Shown piece by piece: positions 29,501 to 41,500 of a DNA stretch of 64,000 nucleotides. The stretch lies in the NCBI GenBank assembly GCA_013397115.1, contig VWZW01007087.1:55600-119599 (forward strand), given 5' to 3'. Numbering within the stretch: the first letter of the stretch is position 1; each line of letters starts with the position of its first letter. The position numbers were made by a program, and so were the translations under genes. This DNA is from Edolisoma coerulescens. Its lineage: Eukaryota; Chordata; Aves; Passeriformes; Campephagidae. The notes under the pieces were generated by a model, which worked only from the letters and a program-made list of their open reading frames with translations, was not told the DNA's origin and did no database searches.

Positions 29501-32500
29501 AAGGACTGGACACAGTACTGACCCTGGGGGTACAAAAGCAGTTACTGGCCTTCAATTAGACTCTGTACGCCCTCTGGGGGTGATCTTGATTTTAGTAATC
29601 ACAGTGGATACCCTATGTAAATCATTGGAAACTCTATTTGGAAGAAATCCAAGTGACAGAAAGGACAGAACTGGTAAAATAATGAAGCATTTACTTCATT
29701 ATGAACTGATGATGAAATCCATGGACTACCCTCAACAGTAGGCTAAAAACAGTATTTACCTTGCAAATAAGGAAACCTGAAACCCTATCTAATCTCACCC
29801 CTGAATTCCTCCTTAATCAACATTTAAATAAACAAATCATGAGAATTCAGACACTATTACAACATACATCAGACGCACAGACCTGATTTTAAAAAACGTA
29901 CCCTTCTCACCCTGTAGCTCCTTTTGTGTGTATCCTTTGCTCCTCCTCAGCTGAAATGTCATTTCACTCCTTTTTAATATTTTGTTCCATTTAAACTGGT
30001 GGAAGCTACAATACTTAAGCAACCGCAAGCTACTTCACAGTACCCCACTGTGCATAACTGTGACTCTACAGGGGAATTTAAGAGTACAGACACTCATTCC
30101 TATTCTTAATCTACACTGTGCTTTCTGACTCGTGAGAGCCCACGGTCAAGGAAGGTTATGTGCTTGTCAGCCACATACTATGAAAATACTGAAAACACAA
30201 AACATGATTTGCATTAAACTCATCCTGACTGCACTACTAAAAACAGGAAGAAGAATATAATTAGAGGACTACAATAAGTTTACAACTCACAATGTTATAT
30301 AAAATAATTATTAGGGAATTTTTGAATTACAAATATGGGGAAGAAGTCAGAATCCATAAAAAACCCCGTGATGTTAGTTCAGCAGAAAAGCTGCTGCAAT
30401 CGTACACAATTCTAATATATTTTTTTTATTGTGCTATATTAACATCTGGTTATAAAGCTTCAGATAAAAATACTGAAAAGCCAAAGTGCAAAACCCCAGT
30501 TTTAACAAGTTCTCCATAAGACACAACTTACACCCAGAATATTACAGAACACAATCAAACCTTTGATTTTCACATGTATATACAAAATGTCAGCAACAAA
30601 ATCTAGAAAATCTAAATAATCTTTGATGAAGGATGCTTTAATTGAAGTAGTTTATTCTCCTAGTCACCAGTTATCAAAAAACTGCCTTTAAAATCTTCCA
30701 TTTAATAATTTTTAACCCTTCCTAACAACATACCTTTTTTTCTTTTGTAAGAATGAATGGCTTCCATCTCTTGCTCCATAAATTTTAGTTATTTTTTCTA
30801 CTTCCTACTGTTTCAGTTGTGTTTGAGATAACTCATTTTGTTCAATTTGCACTCCACACAGCAATATGGCATTCTATAATTTTTTTATATGAAAGTAGCA
30901 CAGAAAATAGGAATGCACATATTGCCAAGGTTTCCATTTAAAATTTTTACGACAGAGATTTTTCTATATGAGATTGGTCAAAAATTACACTGTGTTCGCT
31001 AAAACGGAATTCATAGACTTGATAAAATACATTTTTTTTCTAGGTTTGAGCATTATGCTTACACCCTTTAGGAGTGTTACCTTTCAATTTTAATCTCAAT
31101 CTGGTCATGGAAAGAAATACCAGAAAGACAAGACTGAAGCAGAAACATTCAATAGAGCAGATGTTTAATGCCATGGCCTGTAGAAAAAAAAACTACAGAA
31201 AAATTTGATCACTGAATATAAAACAATCCTTGTTACTCTTTGTTCAGGTAGCCTTATCTGCCTCCATTATTACAACACATTTTAATGAGATTTTTCAGAA
31301 AATAAATCCTTTCAATTTTGAAAGTAGTCAATATACCTGAAATTATACATAAATTTGGTTTAGTACTTTGTTAGCACAAAGAGCAAATTACTCTCTTTTT
31401 TCCCTTTTCTCAACAGGATGACATGCCTTGACAAGTACAGGCCACCATTAAGGATGATGCATTCCTTTTGTTACCTGACAGAAATACTGCAATAATCTCT
31501 GCTAGGAAACGTTAAAAGCAAATCCTGTGTCACTTCTCCAAATTCTGAAGAAACAAGAACATAAATGAAATGCACCTTTAATATTAAGATATGAAACTCT
31601 TCTCTCAAATGTCAATAGCTGCAGGCTATTGATTCATTTCATGCATATTCAATAAATACATTCATTTTCTGTAAGTACGTCTCTTACCCATTATAAACAC
31701 TCACTTCTCATTGTGAATTCAATTTCCTTAAAGAAAATTGAAGATATATTTTGACATTTAAAAATGTATGTATTAGACTTCAACTACACCCATGAGAATT
31801 ACAGCTTTAGGCCAAAACCCAACACCCAGAGCCCACAACCAGCAGGTGCTTCTTGGCCAAATGGGTGGGTATCACACAAGTAATTCAGGGTGCCATAAGA
31901 ATCCTCTCTGGAGTGACAAATCTAGCCAAGGCAGAGCTGCAGTAACTGAATCACTCCCTGCTACAGGCTGCTTCTGCCTTTCAGATTTCTGCTCCTCAGG
32001 AGTTGTCTTCAGGTCAAACAGACACAAGATGATGTTCCCCAAAGGCAGCACCATTACTGCCACTGCTTCCCTCTGCAGCATCTTAATTCTCTCCAGCACG
32101 AGATGAGTATCTATAATCGTATGACAGCATTACTTTGTGATAAACTTGGAAATCTCCTTTGTAAGTATCCTTGTTTTGATCCAGTATCTCCCAGCAGCCA
32201 TAAGAGGTCTTGCCTGAAACTGAGACTGTTCAGCAGCCTCCTTTAATTCCTCCACATGAGAGACACACACTGCCTCTACCCTGAGCACATGTGTTGACTG
32301 CAACAGTGAATGTCAGCTTGCTTTGCTAAAATAAAATAAACCCCACCAAAAAACCCACCAACAAAAAATTAGGGTCATGTCAGAATTTTACTAATGGATT
32401 TTCATGAAAAAGATCCTTCTAACTTAAATTCATAGTTCTTCAGAATTTCTTTCCATTATCAACATATTCATACCTTGGAAGACAGCATTAGATCCGCAGA

Positions 32501-35500
32501 GAATTCTCATGTCATTTGCAAACTTGTTTATCAGCATTAGAAACACTACTAAGAAATACCTATTTTTCTCTTTCAACATTTCTCTTTCATCTCATCATTT
32601 ATGATCCATCATTTTCTTATGTACACAAAATGCATGAGACCATATCACAGGCTTCTTCGTCACATAAAAATAGATCCAGAATTTCTAAATGAAAGTTACG
32701 AGTAACGAAAACACGGCATAACTCATCTGACAAAGTAGCAGTTAATTTTTTTCCATAAGCTCAGCATTTGAATTAACTACAGAGCATCCAAATACCAGGA
32801 CTACATTACCACTAATGAAATAGTAGCAGATCTCCAGAGTGAATCACTTGGTGCTAAGAATCTGAAACATATATTTGGGGCAAAAGCATTATTTCAGGAT
32901 AGATCTTTCCTGGCTCTGAAAACTGAACTCCCTCCCATGAGCAGTTGTGCATCCTGGGCAGACTTGCTTCAAAGCTGTATTTCTGATCCAAGCGAAAACT
33001 TTAATTCAGGTACACTTAAATAAAAATGGTACTCCTTATTTTTTTGATGATTCTCTTTTCTAGCAGTCAAACTGAAGCACATTCACAAATTAATACAGAT
33101 TTTTCAAATATATTTTAAAAATGTACTTCAAGAAATCTAAAAACCTCCAAAACAGGAGATCAGAGATGTTAGGAGGTTAAAATACATCCAATATGGTTAA
33201 AACAGCATTTTTACTAATAAAGTCCTTGGATATGCTCTGAGGTTACTTAGGGGCTTTATGTACCAGTCAGTCCGTCAATAACAACCTGAAGAACATAATG
33301 TCCATGTTTTTCTAGAAGATTATAAATAAATATGAGACATTTTTCCATTAAAGAAGTTACTTGCAGATATCTTTTTAATGTCCTCAGTTTTTCTAATTTG
33401 AATTCTATTATTACAGAATCATTAAAATTCCAAGCAGGCAGATTCAGTCTACATGAAATGGGACATGGGACAGGCCTTTTGTGACACAATTAAGCCTGCT
33501 CCTTTCAAGGGCAACGTCACAGAAGGTGAACACTAATTTTACTGATGTGGTAAGGGAGGATGAATGACTGTGGGAAGGAAGGAAAGCAAAAACAAACTAA
33601 AAAGTGTAACTTTTTTTTTGCTGCGAAGTTTGTCATATTTAACTTTCAATTTCTAAATAGGTTATTACAGGGACAGAAATTTGCATAAAAAGATTAAAGA
33701 TTACATGAAATGACAAAGACTGCTCTGCAGCTATGATGTGAACAAGGCAAAAACAGTCTTTGCAGATGTCAAATGAACTTTAAGGAAATTATTAAAGACA
33801 TCTTGGGAAGAGCACATGATGCATAAATTACCCCCAACACTAGGTGTCAGAGTGCATGTGCTGCTTCTGAAAATGACTTAAAATGTCTCCACTTTCCCAT
33901 ATGAAAGCCAGAGCTCCATGCAAATTAAAAAGGAGAGCTCACAACACTCTTTTTCTTCATTCTGATGTACTTCTTCAGAATACAGCAAATAGTTTTTATC
34001 AGATGGGAGAACTAAAAGCACCATAAAATCATAGCTCAAACCAAAATAATTTAAATATTTTTGAGAACAGCTGCTCTAAAGAAATTCAAATCATGTAGCT
34101 AACACCCTTTTCAACGCTGCCTTATTTGGCTCAAACTGCTGGTCACAAAGCACTAAGTATACTATATATTGGTTTTAGTTCACACCAAGTATTAGTAGCT
34201 ATGGAAACTGACATCCTATTCCATAAATTCTTGAAAGCCTACATGCTATTTATGTAATATGTATATTTAAAAAAATATATACAATCCGCTTCCTGTCACT
34301 TAATACTCTTCCAAGTTCTAACAGTCACCCTTTCCATTACGTCATGTAACACAATAGAATGGAAGCTGAAAGTTTTATTAACCCTAAAGGAAATACTCTT
34401 GAATATTAAGACTGATGCATACCAGGACAAGTTAAGTCATGTGAAAAAAGAGATGCAGCCTGTGGATTTTACAGATAGATGCCGATTACTTGCATAATTT
34501 TTGGGAAACCTGAGCAGCTGAAGTAGTTTTGCTCTGCAGCTCAGATCAACTACCAACTAGCACAATCCTAGTGGAAATACTAGTATTTCCACTAATTTTT
34601 AGTTAATACTAAGTTTAGTTGATACTAAGACTAACTCAAGTCAACAAGTCCAGAGAGGAGTGGAACCACTTCATTTTTCCCCCTGAAAAGAAGAAAAACA
34701 AAAAGCCTGACTTTATACTCTGTGACAATAGGAAAGCTAAAAAGTCTGTCTGGGAAACTGTCCTCCACCACTTTGCAAGGTGGTTATGATACATCTGAAT
34801 GTAGTGGTAATGGTATGGATTCAAGTTCCAGAAAGATCCACCACAGAGAGATTTCATCACGGGATTTAGACTACCTAAAAGTACTGCATTTATCCCTCCA
34901 AGACCACAAGGTCAAGTACAGTAATGATGAAATGACCAGGAATGCCATTTGGGAACATGTTTCTTCTACAAGACAGGTACTAGAAAAATTATTTGGCTAT
35001 AGTTACACAGGAGTATGGATAAATTAAAACTTAAATCTATTAAAAAATGATACAAAATGAAACAAAAATGTCAGGAATATGAAACACCCTATCTTCAAAG
35101 GAAATAACAGCGAATGAAGAGATGGTGTTTTACAGATTATGTGTTCCAGTTTACCAGACAATAACTAAGATTATGTAGTAATATACCATAATATAGTTTT
35201 ACACTTGCTAAAACAGGGCTGCTCTCACAGTATGTGCAGTCAGGAAACCGAAAAAGCATTACTTATTAAAAACAAACACGGTATTAAAGAGAGAGAGAAA
35301 TTTGCAAAAAGATTTCAAAATATTTCATTTTGAGCTTGACTACCCCTTATTTGTAGCTTAAACCATTTATCTCAAAAAGCATTATTCACACATCAAAAAT
35401 AATGTCATGTGATCTACAACGAATGTAAACAATATCTTGTGTTTAATGAAGCATCAGTTTGGTAATCAGCAAGACACTAACATAAAATGTGTATTTACAA

Positions 35501-38500
35501 TGTCCCATTCTTAAAATTTTAAAATTACATAAAATAGTTAAGTGCAGATTAAATGTAATTTTGAGAAAAATAACATGTTTTACTTTCTTAGGATTATTAC
35601 CAGGAAAGAACTAGGACCCTGGAGTAGGTAACTAATAGTGAAATATAAATTGTCATGCTTCCTAAAATTTTGTTGAACATAGGCTGGAAACCAGTCTTAA
35701 AAAAATAAATATACAAGAACAAAAGGCTTACCCATAGTTAAGATGCAAAGGTGTAAGTGGAGTTGGCTTATGAATGAAATACCAACTAGACAGATACTAA
35801 CTGCAAAACTGCTGGAAGCTAAGGAGACTCCTAAAACACTGATATAATGTAATACTTACCCCTTTTTGTTTCCATCCTGAAAGACTTTCTGCAGAATCTT
35901 CCTGATTAAAAAGTGAAATTTTGTTTTAAATTTTCGTTGATGCTGGAATATCAGTACCTTTTTCTGTGTCTAACTTATTTTTGTGATATAAAACAGAGAC
36001 AAAACGGAGTTGTCATAAGTCTTCCAAATTTCATGAGACCTTCTCCATAATATAAAAGAATTTTTTTACCTTATAGAAGGAAGGGCAAGGAACTACTACT
36101 TTGAATTACTTAGTAGGAAAATACAAATATGAACCAAAAAGAAAAGTAAGTAGGATACATGGTAAAAAGTTGAATGCCATTCTTTCAAAATAGCAAATAT
36201 TCATTGTAAGAACCAGGACGGAGAGTTGTTTTAAGTGAAGGTATTGCACAGGTGAGAAGCTCGAAAGAGAGAGATCAGGACCAGAGTCACAAAATGAATA
36301 AAAAAGAAAAATCTTCTGAGAAGTTCCATAGGATCTTATTTTAAATAATAACAGAACCCCCCCAAAATTGTTCTCAGTTAAATTAAGGTTCTGGAACGTA
36401 TGCATTACCTTAACAACAGGATTAAGCAGAACAACACCTGACTTCTTTGTAATAACTTGCTTTGTTGTGTAATGATGTTCTATGAGCTGAGGAATAGTCG
36501 GAAACCCAGTTCCTTCAAAACGATACTGATTCTGTATGGAGGCAAAAGGAAAAAGTTATTTCTCTAGAACCAATAGTTTGAACAAGAAACTGCAGAAGTG
36601 CACAACGAAACTTCCCTCACTAGCAACAACACAGACAAAAATGTACACTTTTAGAGTTATTTTAGATTCCCTTTCTGACCTATTGAATAGCATTTATACT
36701 GACTTAACTGGAATGATAGTTAGGAAAATTATAAATTAGTACATGCAAAATTACTGCATCAGTCATTTAAGGCAATACGATAAAATAACTATTTAAACTC
36801 TTAATTTAAATAGATAGGCCAGTTAAACTCAAAACTATTACAGAGTAAAATAAAAATACTCTAAACCAGAAAAAACAACACCAACTTCTGAACTATTTCT
36901 AAAAATTACAGCAAGCATACTAAAACATCTATATAGTAAAATACAACAAGAGATAAAATAAACAGGATATAAGCATATTATCCTAATCTCATCTGCCTTC
37001 ATTTATTGTCTCCTAAAATTAGTAAATCCAGGGCATAGAGTACAGGATGCATGATTGTTCTTTAACGAACAGTATTCACCAGGAGAGTCTAAACGAGCTA
37101 GAGACAAAGGCAGGTCATGCAGGGGAGTCAAAGAGAAGTTGGGCACGATCCTGCAGCTGATTGTGAAACATGATAAAGCCTCCCGCTTTCACAAGACTCA
37201 GCTTCTACAGTTAGAGAGCTTTTCCCACAAGGCAGTAGCTGCTATAAGCCAGCCTGACAATGGCAACAATAAGCAAGTACTGCAATTAAAAAAAGTCAGA
37301 GCACAGATGGTGATTCAAGTTCATTTACACAGCTGGGCAATGAACACCTCTACCACTGACATGCATCCTTTCTAGCCCCCAGGGTTGAACTCCTTGCACA
37401 GTGCATTTTAAGTTCATTGTTTTCCTTAGAGGTTAAAGCATTAACTTCCTGAAACGTGTCATTGCTGTTGGTAAAGACAGCTGGGTCAAGTCAGCTGTTT
37501 TTAACATTCAGAGATCTCTATCATAAAAATGTTTCCATAGTCTGAATGCTTTGTTATTAAATAGTGACTCAGCTTTGATTGACCACTAACACTAGTTTCC
37601 ATTCCTTTCAAATAAGCTCCTTCATACTTCTGTGCTGATGATCCAAAAAACCTGATGTCCCAAGAGTCTCCTAAGTACAACCATCACTACTGCCTATTAC
37701 TTCCTCATCCTAGACCCAGCCACACTTCCATCTGCTGCCATTTATGTAAAACCTTCAGGGCACACAGCGTCCTTTGATTCTGTGTATTTACACCCAATCC
37801 TGACCCTTACTAAGATCGCTAACAAACAAAAATTTTAAAATGGCACAGCCTCAAATAAGCAGAAGTGAAAATGATGGTAGCCCTGGATCACGGCAGTGAA
37901 TTTCAACGCTTAAAGCTGAATGATGAATTAATTTATCACATACATAGTTGTATCAAGATTAGCCTTTAAAATAATGGTCAAACCAGACAGAAAACACTTA
38001 CACAAAAAAAGGATTGCTGTTAAAACAAATGTCCTACTCTGATCTTCAGTATTTGATTCAGAAGAAAATATGGAGACTTGTCAATGATCCAAGAGTGTGG
38101 TTTGACCAGTCAGGGACTGAATTCCACATTGCTCATACCAATGTAAACAAACAAACAAATCCTTTGTACTAAACTCTCCTCGAACTTGCCTACAAAAATG
38201 TTCATGAATAAATCCCTCACTATGTGACCCTAACACTCCCAACACCTACTTTCCAGAGCTTAATAAGCTTTTTCTTATTCTCAGAAAATTCACCCCATAG
38301 GAGCGCATACGGAGTACTGAACATCTTTAAGAAAAAAAAAAAGTGTTGACTTCCATGATTGACAAGAAAATCTACCACAAATTAATCCCAAGAGCAGATG
38401 AACATAATGCTCTATTAGTAAATGTACAAGCAGATAGATATCTTGACCTGACGATGTTGGGACTGTCCAAGCTATCCAACATTAAACAGTATCAGTCTCA

Positions 38501-41500
38501 CATTTCGAACATAATTGCTAGGAGAAAGTACAAAATTATGGACATAAAGAGAGCTTTTTCGGTTTGTTTCATTTTGCTTTGGTGGAAAAACCCCTTGAAT
38601 ATAAGAGAAGAGTCAGCTTACAGGTAGGCCTCAAAGTAATACTTGGAACTTGGACTTTAAAGTCCAATCTATCTTTTTGAAGATCTACTTGCCACATACA
38701 ACGATTTGTACAAAATTATTTCAGTCACACACCTATATAATGTGTATTTATTTCTGCTGGGTCAGATCAGGGAGCACCAGGCACCTTTTAAGACTCTAGG
38801 TACAGGTAATTTTACTGCTTTTATTTTCTCATTCAGCGCTCTGACACATCAAAATGCTTTAAGGCCATAAAATCAAAATAAAATAAACACTGACTGTGTG
38901 TTCACTTCTACAAGGAAAATTCTAGGTGAGTACTAATGAACACTCTCCAGCATGACAAGTGTCTATAATCATTAATCCTAGAGAAGCATTCCAACCTCTC
39001 TGAAGTTTGAAAAATATCACTGCTTCTCATTAAATGGAAATAAACCAGGTACACAATATTGAGTTACGCCAGGTATGCTGCATCATCTGGGGATTCAGAC
39101 AATGAAATTCCCTCAGTGTAAATATCATGATGCAATTAAATTTGAGAATTTTTCTGTATGTGGGAAACTTTATTACAAGAGACTGAAGAGACAGCACTAC
39201 TGAATCAAAACTGAGAATGATTTGCTGCAATTTCATACTTCAAGAAAAATTTCTAGTAATGTTATGGGAACTGTCACATTTTGAATAAGTTTAAAATTTG
39301 CAAAGTAAAAAGAAAAATACATACATTAAAAAAACCAAGCAACACATTAAGAAGAATAAAAAGAAATACACTGCATAAAGGCAGATAATAATTAATAAAC
39401 TGTTAATTAAGTCATCAATTTTTCCTCAGTCAGAGCAACAAGGGGGTCAGTTCTGGTTCTTAGAAGCATATGCACTGTGCAACATCCAGACGTGTTTGTG
39501 TGATACCGAACAAAATAATAACCACAGGACTAAAAAGAACATAAGCATCTCAAGTGTAATAGAGACTTCAATTCCCATCTGTATAAAAACCAACACAGAT
39601 TACTTTCTTCTCCATGGCTGTTTCCAGTTTTCAGGAAGATTCAGTGTGATCTTTACAGTCTGAACTAAGAGTAGCCTAATTTGCACCAACTATGAAAATG
39701 GGTTTAAAATAACCAAATGTATATGCATAAATAAAGAGTAACAAGTTCTAGTTTCAAAACATTTACAGAAATATCTTGGCTTTTCAATATAAGATAAAAG
39801 ATACTGAATAACCTGATACTTCATATTTTTCCTTTGTTTCCCAAAATGACCTTTTTCCCTGATTCCAGCACTGATGGAAATATTTCCAACAGCTTTCATA
39901 CTTTCACAGAAAGGCTAAATCCATATGCTATAGGAAACTATTTAGATCCTAAATTGAATATTCAGTACTATATCAGAGACGTACATCAGCATATTGTATG
40001 ATAAAGTGTCTCCGTTGTCCATCTGAAAACACAGAAAGGACATATTCACCAGGTTTCCCGTGGCTCTCTCGCACCAAGAAGTCTCCTTGTTGTTTTAACA
40101 GCTCCTGGGCTTCTATCCTTGGAATTGCACCATGATACCAGTCTTGCTCAGCCAACGGTTTCTCAGTGGTTGAGATTACATCAAAGAACTTGGGAAAAAT
40201 ATTGAAGAAAAATGTTACTATAATAGTATATTTTTACAGTTTAGTTGTACATGAAGAGTGCCACAAACAACAATAATTTCTATTTTATGTATCTAAATTA
40301 TGTGTTTCTAGTAACAACAAGATCAGGGCTCTTACTTGCACAAAAGCATATTGATCACTTTCTTTTCTATTTACCTGAAAAATCAATACATGAAAAGCAC
40401 AAGTTTAAGGAAACATCCATAAAAACACATACTATTTTTTATCTGGCCTGCTGTTTTTGTAAGCCATACTGACCAACTCTGTCTCACACATTCTGACGTG
40501 CTATTAACAACTGAATATTAATCATTTCTCTATCCAGACAGAAACTCCTCAAACACAAAACCATCATAAATTGACTTACACAAAGCACTTGAATTGGATA
40601 AACTGCTTTCGCAGAATTTATCAATTGCCTCCCAAATCAATTAATAATTATGAGACCTTTTTCGTAGCATGTACCCTGTAGTGCAGAATACACACCTGGG
40701 TGTAGTGTCCTTATGAACTCTATGATAAGAGTTTCTGAAGACACAAATACTGTAAGGAATTATTTTCACTAAATGGAATTGGCTGCAAACGGAAACTAAT
40801 AGCTGTAAGTGGAAGTTAATGAGTTTTAACCTATGATTTCACACATTAATTTTAACATGCCTACATTATTTAAGAAAACAGTGAAGAAAACTTTATATTT
40901 TGTCAATGACCACCTCAGATTTATTTGTTATGGGTAGCAAGGCATGCCCTCCTTTAAGCTGTATGTCATTCAAAACCACTGCCAGAGCTCATAGAAATTC
41001 TCACAGCCAGAGTAGTAAAACTCTGAACGACATAACACAGTGCACACTATACTGGAGTAGAACAGGTATGTGAATGTTTCCCAGCCTGCTGAATTGCATC
41101 CAGGTAACAAACAGCATGGAGATTTACACCTCAATGAAGGACAATCAAACAGATGCAAACAAACCACACCATTCAGAATTAACCTCTCCTATTGCTCTGC
41201 CCTGATAAAAACCCAGCTTGGAGGCCATCTGCACATTTAAGGTCTTCCTAAGAAGATACTTAAGATTACAATCACCTAGACTAAAAAACACTAGGAATGA
41301 TCTCAGACTCTCAGAGTGGAGATGAGCAGACTCAAGAAAGAGAACCTACTCAGAAATTCTTGTTTCCAAATATGTACAATTCTTTACTACTCGCATAAAG
41401 TTTTAGCTATTGAAAAATGTCTTTGTTGGCTCCTGGCTGCCTAAGTTATACCTCAAAGGACTAGTTTAGTCCAGGATCTTGATGGAAAACTAGAGAACAT

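Larger units (their letters stand above)
21473..36408 (-). other. FER intron of 14.9 kb
   Basis: It contains a CR1 3' region (about 22.0-22.4 kb), a 22-bp imperfect tandem duplication (24852-24895), the solo ERVL-like LTR (28468-29084), a CR1 internal fragment (about 29.3-29.6 kb), and a palindrome with tandem repeat (34569-34629). A slightly GC-richer patch at about 31790-32105 is open on both strands but matches nothing I know. The rest is plain AT-rich sequence. Confidence 0.8.

Noticed and set aside
29284..29741. Open frames of 91-109 codons
   Set aside because: Most of this is a CR1 LINE fragment read in reverse and not a host gene; the rest of the plus-strand frame past the CR1 end, to 29741, runs into plain intron with no recognisable protein.
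37055..37375. A 106-codon plus-strand frame
   Set aside because: It is antisense in a FER intron with no recognisable domain, promoter or conservation evidence.
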